The notes under the pieces: generated by a model
What the model was told of the DNA's origin: nothing
Databases searched by the model: none
Seen by the model: the letters and a program-made list of their open reading frames with translations, nothing else
Translations under genes and position numbers: made by a program
Part shown: piece by piece, positions 6,236-12,111 of the stretch
How the letters are laid out: the number at the start of each line of letters is the position of its first letter
Position numbering within the stretch: position 1 is the stretch's first letter
Source of the DNA: an uncultured Lachnospiraceae bacterium
GTDB lineage: Bacteria > Bacillota > Clostridia > Lachnospirales > Lachnospiraceae
Direction of reading: 5' to 3'
Length of the DNA: 12,201 nt
Assembly: GCA_910577825.1 (NCBI GenBank)
Contig: CAJTOK010000063.1
Span: 1 to 12,201 of the forward strand

Positions 6236-7264
6236 TCATATCTGCAGGCTGTCTGCATACTTATACCTGATAATATCCCCTTGTGCAGTTTCTGTATATG
6301 CCTTTTCCTTGTGCATAAATTCCACAATCTCCCTTTTTGTCATTTTCCCAAGCTTCCTGATAACCATATCCAGTATTTCTTTATCCACATAATTAAGTGC
6401 AGGATAAGCAGATGCTTCCTGCAGGCTGAAGTGGTATGCATATGTTTCCCCCATATCTACTTCTTCGCAAGGAACCCCTTTCAGGTTTATAATTGAACCA
6501 TGCCCTACCGGGACTGCCCCCATAGGCAGGGCCTGGTATGCAAGACCTGTTATTGCACTGCCCCTCCTTTTATAAGAAAGCTGGTCTGAATACCACATCA
6601 GTTTCATCAGTTTTACCTTATACAGGCTGGTCACTTTGTCTGCAGCAGCAAAATACCGTATTACATCCACAACTTTATCTAAAGAAAGTACAGTATTCCC
6701 CTGGAGCATGCTGTTACCCTGGATTTTTGCATACCTTGCTTCAATTGCCCTTCTCAGGTAACTGTCCTGGTTATCTTCATAAAGGGCTGCAGCTGTTTCA
6801 AAATATTTATGGTAAGATTCCACCAAAAGGCTGTCTTCTGCACCTTTTAGCAGGTCCAGAAACCATCCAGGGTCATGTCCGATTTTTTTCAATATAGTGT
6901 CATGTGCCTTATCCTGTACCTGGTACCCCTCATACCTGGTTATAGTCTTGCCTCCCCATCCCAGAAGGGTACAGAGGTCTTTCTGGCTGATACCATATTT
7001 CCTGCGGATAGCAACAATTTCCCCAGAAGTAAGAAGCCCCTGTGATTTCCTGTAAGCATCCCTGACAGCAACAGTATTCCGGCCTGCCTGTTCTTCATCC
7101 ATATATAATTCTTCTGCTTCATCGCAATAAAAATACACCGCTTCATACTCCACTGGTACATCCTTAAAACTGGCCCGTTCTATTACACGGACTGTTTTCA
7201 CCTCATGTTCTTCCATGCAGCAGGTACACAGACATTTCCTGCTATAAACCACTTCCATATCCAT
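6236..7264 (-). CDS. Composite antitoxin: YgiT/MqsA-like N-terminus, HTH, SocA/Panacea domain
   Basis: This 342-residue protein is probably the antitoxin and repressor of the toxin gene 14 nt upstream. Residues 11-60 resemble the MqsA/YgiT zinc-finger region: cysteines C13 and C16, then YFYCDEAEELYMDEE, where MqsA has YCVHCEE..M.KEE. The fourth ligand position (50) is Ala, so the zinc site may be incomplete. Residues 78-130 are an HTH (TSGEIVAIRRKYGISQKDLC ... ITRYEGY), as in MqsA. Residues 195-335 carry the SocA/Panacea (DUF4065) signature: KVKLMKLMWYSDQLSYKRRG, ITGLAYQALPMGAVPVG, and a final helical block. The start ATG follows AAAGGGGG at proper distance. Toxin-before-antitoxin order matches mqsRA. 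The Panacea domain is known as a portable antitoxin module that neutralises diverse toxins, and proteolysis of SocA-type proteins has been described. The domain calls are by motif; I am fairly sure of the Panacea part. Confidence 0.85.
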   Translation of the reverse strand: MDMEVVYSRKCLCTCCMEEHEVKTVRVIERASFKDVPVEYEAVYFYCDEAEELYMDEEQAGRNTVAVRDAYRKSQGLLTSGEIVAIRRKYGISQKDLCTLLGWGGKTITRYEGYQVQDKAHDTILKKIGHDPGWFLDLLKGAEDSLLVESYHKYFETAAALYEDNQDSYLRRAIEARYAKIQGNSMLQGNTVLSLDKVVDVIRYFAAADKVTSLYKVKLMKLMWYSDQLSYKRRGSAITGLAYQALPMGAVPVGHGSIINLKGVPCEEVDMGETYAYHFSLQEASAYPALNYVDKEILDMVIRKLGKMTKREIVEFMHKEKAYTETAQGDIIRYKYADSLQI

Positions 7265-7278
7265 GAAAACACCCCCTT

Positions 7279-7719
7279 TCAGTCCTTCCTGTATGGGAAC
7301 ATCCCTGGTGTAAATGCCCTTTCTGCAAAATGGAAAGACATCACAAAAGTTACCGGATACCCATACATGCCAAGCAGTTCCACCCTGATTTTGATATATA
7401 CATCATCCCTGCCATTGTAAACTTTCCCAAATTCCCTCATCTCACTTCTTTTTGGAAACCTGGTGTCTGTAACTGTCCTTATATATTCTTCTTCAGTGAG
7501 GGTCATTAGTTCCCTTTTTAAGGCATCCACCGGATTTTCATCTGGGAATAATTTATCCATTGTATACTGGTTGGTAAATTTTTCATCCCTCTGCCTGTCA
7601 ACCAGCCTGTGTACCTGGAAATTTATCTTTGCACCATTACTAAGTGCATACTTCAAATTTTGTATATAGGATTTTACTTCTAACCTGCTTTCAATCCGCT
7701 CTCTTGTTTCTTCTGCCAA
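7279..7719 (-). CDS. MqsR-like toxin of a type II TA pair
   Basis: I start it at TTG 7719, behind AAAGGAG. The longest frame begins at TTG 7785, but that TTG is the first three bases of a perfect TTGACA -35 box and the frame then runs through the -10 and an operator. The protein is 146 residues with no signal or membrane segment. The pattern LTEEEYIRTV.D ... FGKVYNGRDDVYIKIRVEL ... VTFVMSFHFAE resembles MqsR (LSESDFYKSM ... DVYR...VYLKITV..VLIVSFKE), an RNase of the RelE-like fold. The conserved Lys and the beta core fit, and the MqsA-like partner downstream supports it. It would be an mRNA interferase, but the similarity is remote and other toxin folds are possible. It has an N-terminal helical region (ETRERIESRLEVKSYIQNLK) and ends in FPYRKD. 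Operon order and the operator indicate autoregulation. Confidence 0.7.
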   Translation of the reverse strand: MAEETRERIESRLEVKSYIQNLKYALSNGAKINFQVHRLVDRQRDEKFTNQYTMDKLFPDENPVDALKRELMTLTEEEYIRTVTDTRFPKRSEMREFGKVYNGRDDVYIKIRVELLGMYGYPVTFVMSFHFAERAFTPGMFPYRKD

Positions 7720-7738
7720 TCCAGTCTCCTTTGTTGTA

Positions 7739-7785
7739 GTATCAACTGATACTTTTATAATATTCCAAAACCCTTCTTGTGTCAA
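7739..7785 (-). promoter_or_regulatory. Promoter and palindromic operator of the TA operon
   Basis: Minus strand: -35 TTGACA (7780-7785), 17-bp spacer, -10 TATTAT (7757-7762). The perfect palindrome GTATCAGTTGATAC (7739-7752) covers the predicted transcription start, and the AAAGGAG ribosome site and TTG start of the toxin follow. A repressor binding here, probably the HTH antitoxin alone or with toxin, would block initiation. Confidence 0.75.
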
Positions 7786-7819
7786 CCAGAAATACTATTA
7801 CAAGTATAATCTTCCTGTC

Positions 7820-8146
7820 CTAGCCCACACCCTGCCTGTAATTTTTCTTTATTTTTTCCTGTTCCTCTGGCTTTGCAACCTGCCATATTTTGCATATTGT
7901 CCTCTCTGCCTCTTCCCATGTAATGCCACCCTGGAGCAGTTTTTTATCAATTCTCTCCATTTCCTTCCATGCATCAAAAACAATAATGGAACCCAGCCCT
8001 GTATAAGAGCCACTGTTTGTTGTCAATGCCAGGGCATAGTCTGTAATTTCTCTTTTATTTTTCGCATTAAAATATTTCGGTATATAATTATTTTTTACTG
8101 GAAACTTGAAACAAAAATCGACAAACCCTTGATTTACAAGGGTTTG
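7820..8146 (-). pseudogene. 5'-truncated gene fragment, family unknown
   Basis: An open frame of 108 sense codons begins right after a TGA (8147-8149) and contains no ATG or GTG. The first usual start is a TTG at 8026 with no ribosome site, giving 68 residues. The protein-like character continues upstream of that TTG: NNYIPKYFNAKNKREITDYA leads into LALTTNSGSYTGLGSIIVFD and then WKEMERIDKKLLQGGITWEE. The frame passes through a perfect hairpin at 8120-8148, which is unlikely to be coding. I read it as the 3' part of a larger gene cut off somewhere around 8095-8120. Sequence is mostly helical and charged at its end (PEEQEKIKKNYRQG). No family recognised. The 68-residue version could still be expressed from the TTG. 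Confidence 0.5.
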
Positions 8147-8148
8147 TC
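8113..8148 (-). terminator. Perfect 12-bp hairpin, minus-strand terminator
   Basis: GACAAACCCTTG (8120-8131) pairs perfectly with CAAGGGTTTGTC (8137-8148) around a 5-nt loop. On the minus strand it is followed by GATTTTTG, a T5 run (8117-8113). It can end transcripts arriving from 8259-8516. Upstream on that strand, 8149-8258 contains only a short open stretch with clustered stops. Confidence 0.7.
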
Positions 8149-8258
8149 AACGTTATTTAAGGCAATTTCAGCTATTTTACTACTAATTTACTACTTTTGG
8201 CAAAAAGACTAATTCGATACAGTTATCATAATCAGACATCCCCTCATGACCACTAAAT

Positions 8259-8516
8259 TTATATCAGATTATTCGTTTCATCCACAGTCTTTTCTATATT
8301 ATTTCTACGCTCACATAAAGTAGTCTGCATTGCATACACATCATCATTCAATTTTCTAAATCCATAGAATCTTTTAAACAAAAGTTCTCTGAAAGAACCA
8401 ATCTCCTGATTTGCATTATGCGATAACCTTGCGATCCTCTGTATAACTTCCCCCCTTCTGGCAGTGTACAAGCCAAATCTATATATCAAAAAACTAAACG
8501 GTATATGAGCCAACAA
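8259..8516 (-). CDS. Unrecognised 85-residue frame, possibly a gene fragment
   Basis: I do not recognise this protein. The frame opens just after a TAA and the first start is TTG-TTG at 8516 without a clear ribosome site. Inside, a GGGGGG stretch precedes a VIQRIARLSHNANQEIGSFR region. The first 30 residues are hydrophobic (IPFSFLIYRFGLY) but lie in what may be untranslated DNA. From about residue 23 onward the sequence is helical and amphipathic, ending VYAMQTTLCERRNNIEKTVDETNNL. Such helical tails occur in many mobilisation and regulatory proteins, which is not enough for a call. The missing start and the neighbouring truncated gene suggest a remnant. A terminator hairpin (8113-8148) follows about 110 nt downstream. 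Confidence 0.35.
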   Translation of the reverse strand: MLAHIPFSFLIYRFGLYTARRGEVIQRIARLSHNANQEIGSFRELLFKRFYGFRKLNDDVYAMQTTLCERRNNIEKTVDETNNLI

Positions 8517-8600
8517 GAAGCCACTACGAAGTATTTATAAACTGTAAAAAGTGAGGTCTTGTACCCCACATGTGATATTCTGACTGTTTCCACTTGAATA

Positions 8601-8646
8601 CGCCCTGCGGGCGCGGGTTCGTTCCTGTAAATATACAATCTACAGG
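8601..8646 (+). promoter_or_regulatory. Stems in the leader of the 8659 gene, one touching its ribosome site
   Basis: CGCCC/GGGCG (8601-8605 with 8609-8613) forms a GC-rich stem in otherwise AT-rich DNA. CCTGTA (8624-8629) pairs with TACAGG (8641-8646), whose last bases overlap the start of the AGGAGG site before ATG 8659. This could tune translation, or be chance. Confidence 0.35.
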
Positions 8647-8658
8647 AGGAAATGAAGC

Positions 8659-8985
8659 ATGAATGAAACAATAAGCAAAGAGCAGTTTGCGGAGAAGGTA
8701 CTCCAATATGTCAGGGAGGCATTACCAGAGGAGCTTGCAGGGGTAAAGATACGTTCTGCCAGTGTAGACCTGTGGGATGGCGGCTCCAGGACGGTACTGC
8801 TGGTCATACGCCCGTGGACGGATATCATAACGGGTTTCTGCCTGGACAGATGGTACAGGGCGTACTTAGACGAAAAAAAGACAGTAGAGAACGCTGCCGC
8901 AGCCATTATCAACGACAGCAGGCTCTACCATATGCCGCAGGTGGACGGCCTGGATATGGATGGTTGCGTTCTCTTAATTCTCTGA
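8659..8985 (+). pseudogene. DUF5688-like protein, truncated after its N-terminal domain
   Basis: The start is clear: ATG 9 nt after AGGAGG. The 108 residues resemble the N-terminal part of DUF5688 proteins common in Lachnospiraceae: an opening ISKEQFAEKVLQYVREALPE helix, a VRSA..LWDGGSRTVLLVIR-like strand region, then the LDRWYRAYLDEKKTVENAAA motif. As I recall, full-length members are about 300 residues, so this is only about a third, ending ...LDMDGCVLLIL. The coding DNA is visibly richer in G+C (about half) than the flanks, which suggests separate origin. Function of the family is unknown to me; the members are often duplicated in gut Clostridia. It may be expressed as a short protein, but truncation is the simpler reading. 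Confidence 0.55.
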
Positions 8986-9000
8986 TCCTGTGTGCTATCA

Positions 9001-9049
9001 TCTGTTACCAGTCCTTTTGTGGTTAAAGTTAAAAGTGTCTGGTAACAGA
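9001..9049. repeat. 11-bp inverted repeat between convergent genes
   Basis: TCTGTTACCAG (9001-9011) is perfectly complemented by CTGGTAACAGA (9039-9049) with a 27-nt spacer. It lies between the 8659 fragment and the convergent XRE gene. There is no T run, so it is not a classic terminator; it may be a scar, an operator or an element end. Confidence 0.55.
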
Positions 9050-9120
9050 GTATCATACAGACAGTCTGATATCAATAGTGATAATTCTAAAAGAATTCTA
9101 AAAATAGCTGGCAGAGCCAT

Positions 9121-9405
9121 CTACCTTTGCCTGTCACGCATATAACGCACCATATCGTTTAATATCTTCACACTTTCATCATCCAGTTCGGAAATGTCAA
9201 GCACTGCCCTGGACTCCAGCCCAAGAATATAGTCAGCGGACACAGAAAAAAGCTGTGCCAGCTCCACAATATACATTGTAGATGGGACAGAAATGCCCAT
9301 TTCCCAGGCATTCACACTGCTGCGTGTGATGCCAAGCCTTTTTGCAACCTCGTTCTGTGTCATGCTGTTTGATTCCCGTAGTTCCTTAATCTTATCAGCT
9401 ATCAT
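9121..9405 (-). CDS. XRE-family transcriptional regulator
   Basis: This 94-residue HTH protein probably represses nearby promoters. The start is ATG 9405, preceded by AAGGAG at good spacing. The longer frame to 9498 adds a sequence with no ribosome site. The HTH occupies about residues 4-60 (IKELRESNSMTQNEVAKRLG ... GITRSSVNAWEMGISVPST ... LFSVSADYILGL). The C-terminal tail SELDDESVKILNDMVRYMRDR is a helix typical of small clostridial XRE repressors and may dimerise. It is divergent from the strong promoter at 9521 that serves the lipoprotein gene. A GAACAT-N12-ATGTTC inverted repeat (9480-9503) lies between them and is a candidate operator. Confidence 0.88.
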   Translation of the reverse strand: MIADKIKELRESNSMTQNEVAKRLGITRSSVNAWEMGISVPSTMYIVELAQLFSVSADYILGLESRAVLDISELDDESVKILNDMVRYMRDRQR

Positions 9406-9479
9406 AATTTTTAACTCCTTTTTTAATTTCAGAGTAAAACAGTTAGCTGGATATTTCATTACCATAAAGCAAACTAAAC

Positions 9480-9503
9480 GAACATATAGGATATACAATG
9501 TTC
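9480..9503. promoter_or_regulatory. Candidate XRE operator GAACAT-N12-ATGTTC
   Basis: Perfect 6-bp arms at 9480-9485 and 9498-9503 lie upstream of the XRE gene and 18 bp before the -35 of the divergent promoter. Assignment to the XRE protein is inference. Confidence 0.4.
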
Positions 9504-9520
9504 TAATATGATACTTCTAA

Positions 9521-9549
9521 TTGACATAAGTTTAAAACGGTATTATAAT
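9521..9549 (+). promoter_or_regulatory. Full-consensus sigma-A promoter
   Basis: TTGACA (9521-9526), exactly 17 bp, then TATAAT (9544-9549). Both boxes are perfect. Transcription should start near 9556, giving a leader of about 140 nt before the lipoprotein ATG at 9695. The leader includes several purine-rich stretches and a 17-codon frame (9642-9695 region) whose TGA overlaps the lipoprotein ATG. Confidence 0.85.
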
Positions 9550-9694
9550 CTATCTTAACATTAGTGTCGGTCTGGACGGGATGAAGCCAATCAGACAAGG
9601 CAGAAAGAGGGGATGACTTAAAAAAGAGCAATATAAGGCTTATGAAAGGATCGGATATAAAGAAGCTGAAGATGGGGGGATCAGGAACAAAGCA

Positions 9695-10219
9695 ATGAGG
9701 AAGAAAAAACTATCAGCGTTTGTATTATGTACTCTTATGGTGGCAATAGCACTGTCCGGGTGCAATAGTAAAAAAGAACGGCCAGAGGAGACAGTACCAA
9801 AAGAGGAAGAATATGAAACGGATGACGACAGCTATGAGACATTCGAGACGCTTCTTCAAAATCTGGAAACAGGCTTGAATGAAGGAGACGTTGTAAAAAT
9901 GAAGGAATCATTTGTAGGAGGAAATATATCAGGGGCATTTCTGACCGTATCAGGCAATTACATACTGGAATTTGAACTGATTGGAATTTTGGATGATGTA
10001 ATACTGGAAGGTGATGAAATAGAACAGACTCTTATGAAAGATGACCTGATAGGTGAAGAATACGAGGAATATGCCAGACAGGCAACGAAAGCATGTATCC
10101 TGGAGGTTGCGGTTGAACAGACAACGGCATCTGGTGATTCTGTCCAGAGCAATGACGAAACACTTATGATTGCTTTGAAAATAGAAGGGAAATGGGCAGT
10201 TGTTCCGTGGATTTCATAA
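9695..10219 (+). CDS. Small secreted lipoprotein, function unknown
   Basis: This 174-residue protein has a lipoprotein signal peptide: basic MRKKK, a hydrophobic core LSAFVLCTLMVAIAL, and lipobox ALSGC with the lipidated Cys at 23. It should be anchored outside the membrane. An acidic linker (about 28-50, PEETVPKEEEYETDDDS) follows. The mature domain begins with a helix (YETFETLLQNLETGLNEGDV), and then strands such as YILEFELIGIL and LMIALKIEGKWAVVPWIS. That helix-then-strands order, ending in GKWAVVPW, resembles DUF4878/NTF2-like lipoproteins, but I am not certain. The DNA before it carries a consensus promoter. The ribosome site is modest (AGGA about 10 nt before the ATG). No partner gene is visible. 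Confidence 0.85.
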   Translation: MRKKKLSAFVLCTLMVAIALSGCNSKKERPEETVPKEEEYETDDDSYETFETLLQNLETGLNEGDVVKMKESFVGGNISGAFLTVSGNYILEFELIGILDDVILEGDEIEQTLMKDDLIGEEYEEYARQATKACILEVAVEQTTASGDSVQSNDETLMIALKIEGKWAVVPWIS

Positions 10220-10703
10220 AAGACTGACGGGATTCTTAGGCAGCACACATGAAAAAGGGTAGTTTTATTGCAACAATATATTATATTTATCAACTTTGAG
10301 AGGAGGCAGAGACCTTAACATGATGCAAAATAATCCTAAGTTCACTTCTTGCCCGCAGCTCAAAACGGGCAGAAGCTGGACACAAATCATTCTGCAAAAC
10401 AGCTCATAAATATGCTGTTTTGCAGAAACCACACCTAAGCCTGAAATCATGAAATTTTTAAAAGTTTCAATACTTCAGGCCAGGAAAATCAACAAACGAT
10501 AACAACACAACCACAACAATCATAGCATCCGACACACAGTTGACAGCAACAATACACAACCAAAACACAAAACAAGTACATGCACGTTATCATTCTCTTT
10601 TACTTTTTATGCGAACGGGTTTAATTTTGAAAATGCTTTACAAAAAAAGCAGAAATCAAATAATCTTAAAACATAAAAAAGCTTTTGAAAGGAGCGTAAA
10701 ATT
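10220..10703 (+). other. 480-bp intergenic region with three tandem hairpins and an A/C-rich tract
   Basis: Hairpin 1: CTTCTTGCCCG (10345-10355) with CGGGCAGAAG (10366-10375), one bulged T. Hairpin 2: a perfect 14-bp stem TTCTGCAAAACAGC/GCTGTTTTGCAGAA (10390-10403 with 10414-10427), loop 10 nt. Hairpin 3: GCCTGAA/TTCAGGC (10439-10445 with 10474-10480) with an inner GAAA/TTTC. None has a T run. A 29-codon frame (10320-10409) starts ATG-ATG 13 nt after GAGGAGG and ends inside hairpin 2. From 10485 to 10580 the plus strand is almost entirely A and C. A structured untranslated RNA or attenuator is possible. Confidence 0.5.
10637..10664 (+). promoter_or_regulatory. Putative promoter of the Ig-like secreted protein gene
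   Basis: TTTACA (10637-10642), 16-bp spacer, AATAAT (10659-10664); five of six matches each. The ATG is at 10704, preceded by AAAGGAG (10689-10694 region). Confidence 0.45.
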
Positions 10704-11654
10704 ATGAAATCTAAAAACACATTGAAGAAATTCATTACATGCATGCTCATTGCTGCTATTGCAATCACTGGTATCAGCCTTGAATCAGTAACAACGGCAA
10801 ATGCTGCAACTACAGCATCTTATGTCCAGAAGTGGGGAACAGTCACCATGAAGCCGGGTGACACAAAGAAAGTCATTGTGACAGACTTCGATGGCAATGA
10901 CATTACCACTAAGTACAAATGGACTTCATCTGACAAGAACATTGTAAAGGTCAACATGGACTTTGTCAGCCAGTCAGACCTTACCGAATGTCTGGAACTT
11001 ATTGCAGCAGGCTCTGGCACAGTAACTCTTACAGGAAAAGCAGTAAGCGTTCTGGAAGACATTACTACAATCCAGCTTACCGTTACCGTAAAAATGGCAG
11101 GTCCTACAGCAAAGCAGAAGAAATGCAAGCATAAGTTCGTTGTAACAAAGAAAGCCACTTGCGAACGTGCAGGCGTAAAGACCTGCAAGAAATGCAAGCT
11201 GCAGAAAAGCATCAAGCGTACAGACCATAAGTACGTGAATACGACAATCAAAACAACCGAGTATGACGGATATGAATATATCGTCATGTGTTCAGGCTGC
11301 GATTGCCCGCCGTTTGAATGTCCCGGTTCGATTCCAGGTGGCATCTGTCCAACATCCTGCGATTTCACCGTTGTTGTAACTACAAAAGAACGTGGCGACG
11401 TCATTGACTACCCATACCACTATGATAAAGTAGTATATGTAGAAGATCACGGCGGAGCCGGACTTGACTACAGAACATGGAATGATGCTATTCAAGAAGC
11501 AGTTTTTGAAACTGCAGACCATGGTGTGAATGGTTTAAGACCAGACCAAAATCCTAACAATCACGCTGCTTATACAGACTCTGAATGGGCTTATGGTGAA
11601 CACGAAGTAACAAAGACACTCAAAGTGTGCAAATACTGCAACAAAGAAAAATAA
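10704..11654 (+). CDS. Secreted Ig-like, cysteine-rich protein
   Basis: The 316-residue protein has a Sec signal peptide: basic start, hydrophobic core (about 11-25) and a probable signal peptidase I cut after ANA (34). Residues 38-130 look like a bacterial Ig-like (Big2) domain, with W44, MKPGDTKKVIV, YKWTSSDKNIVKVN and AAGSGTVTLTG, a pattern common in clostridial surface proteins. Residues 141-180 hold the motif CKHKF..TKKATCERAGVKTC..CKLQ, widespread in Lachnospiraceae exoproteins. A cysteine-rich patch CSGCDCPPFEC (196-206) with C215 and C219 follows, and the protein ends KVCKYCNKEK. The CxxC pairs could form disulfides or bind metal. There is no sortase motif or membrane anchor, so it is secreted or attached by other means. 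A terminator follows at once (11682), so it is monocistronic. Confidence 0.88.
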   Translation: MKSKNTLKKFITCMLIAAIAITGISLESVTTANAATTASYVQKWGTVTMKPGDTKKVIVTDFDGNDITTKYKWTSSDKNIVKVNMDFVSQSDLTECLELIAAGSGTVTLTGKAVSVLEDITTIQLTVTVKMAGPTAKQKKCKHKFVVTKKATCERAGVKTCKKCKLQKSIKRTDHKYVNTTIKTTEYDGYEYIVMCSGCDCPPFECPGSIPGGICPTSCDFTVVVTTKERGDVIDYPYHYDKVVYVEDHGGAGLDYRTWNDAIQEAVFETADHGVNGLRPDQNPNNHAAYTDSEWAYGEHEVTKTLKVCKYCNKEK

Positions 11655-11681
11655 GCTGCAGCAACGCACACTCACAACAAC

Positions 11682-11729
11682 AAAGAACCGTTCCCTATGG
11701 CAAATACAGCCGTGGGAACGGTTCTTTTT
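11682..11729 (+). terminator. Strong intrinsic terminator
   Basis: AAAGAACCGTTCCC (11682-11695) pairs perfectly with GGGAACGGTTCTTT (11714-11727); the 18-nt loop holds a further GGC/GCC pair. T11725-T11729 follows. It ends the 10704 gene, 28 nt after its stop. Confidence 0.92.
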
Positions 11730-11842
11730 CTTTCATCTTTAATCTTCTTACATACACTATATCGAACCAATATTGACATCACTCTACAAAAAAGAATTAC
11801 AAAATAATACAAATACATGCACAATCGGGAGAATAATTGAAA

Positions 11843-11870
11843 AGAACACCAGTATGAAAAATGGTGCTCT
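11843..11870. repeat. Hairpin before the second terminator
   Basis: AGAACACCA (11843-11851) pairs with TGGTGCTCT (11862-11870), 8 of 9. It sits 9 nt before the next terminator stem. On the minus strand it is followed by TTTT and could stop antisense transcripts. Confidence 0.45.
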
Positions 11871-11879
11871 GATGAATGA

Positions 11880-11920
11880 GGTTCATCTGAATGCGTAGGT
11901 TCGGATGAACCGCTTTTTTT
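11880..11920 (+). terminator. Second intrinsic terminator
   Basis: GGTTCATCTGAA (11880-11891) pairs with TTCGGATGAACC (11900-11911) with one T-G wobble and an 8-nt loop, followed by GC and seven T (11914-11920). No gene ends between it and the previous terminator, so it may end a small RNA or be a relic. Confidence 0.8.
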
Positions 11921-12025
11921 GTATTGCAGATACATAATCACAAATCAATAAATCAAAACCTGCTTACGCAACGAGAGAAAAAATGTCTGTAGCAAAAAAA
12001 ACGCCAACTGTAAAAGCTGGTGTCC

Positions 12026-12084
12026 AAGTGTGATGAAATTTACCTGTATCAATAAAGATACAGGTAAACTTTATTTTTACACTT
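12026..12084 (+). terminator. Long nested hairpin with T-rich tail
   Basis: TTTACCTGTATC (12039-12050) pairs perfectly with GATACAGGTAAA (12057-12068) around AATAAA, with outer arms AAGTGT (12026-12031) and ACACTT (12079-12084). The CTTTATTTTT after the inner stem fits a terminator. No gene lies upstream to need it. Confidence 0.6.
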
Positions 12085-12111
12085 ACGATCACCATCAAAA
12101 TATGTTATAAT
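12083..12111 (+). promoter_or_regulatory. Promoter reading out of the window
   Basis: TTACGA (12083-12088), 17 bp, TATAAT (12106-12111). The -35 overlaps the end of the preceding hairpin. An A-rich leader runs from there to the window end, so the gene served lies beyond 12201. Confidence 0.5.

Larger units (their letters stand above)
4240..6240 (-). repeat. Four degenerate copies of a ~400-bp module
   Basis: Copies lie at about 4240-4660 (1), 4660-5040 (2), 5490-5880 (3) and 5880-6240 (4), all on the minus strand. Shared blocks are: (a) a GGCAGCAGA(T/C)T block encoding (N/S)LLPC at 4597, 4983 and 5772 in copies 1-3; (b) a hydrophobic, T-rich segment in all four; (c) a start-proximal block after a purine-rich site, encoding VL(P/S)EC in copies 1 and 3, with copies 2 and 4 similar to each other (AAGC.ATTTTATATTC at 4768 and 5968); (d) a junction encoding F(W/Y)KPY or a relic near 4270, 4683, 5037 and 5876. 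All copies carry stops or shifts. Short frames at 4410-4664 and 6015-6239 are parts of this relic, not convincing genes. Apart from the VaFE fragment, the stretch holds no intact gene. Confidence 0.6.

Noticed and set aside
6015..6239. 74-codon minus frame downstream of the antitoxin
   Set aside because: Overlaps the antitoxin stop, AT-rich low-complexity translation, and aligns with decayed module copy 4.
8183..8268. Short minus frame ending FLPKVVN that could be an integrase tail
   Set aside because: Only about 26 codons with no catalytic residues and a stop just upstream; I cannot support an integrase call.
10820..11404. 194-codon minus frame inside the secreted protein gene
   Set aside because: Shadow of the strongly supported plus-strand gene, which has a signal peptide, ribosome site and terminator.
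11672..11941. 89-codon minus frame over the terminators
   Set aside because: It crosses two strong terminator hairpins, which explain the sequence better than coding.
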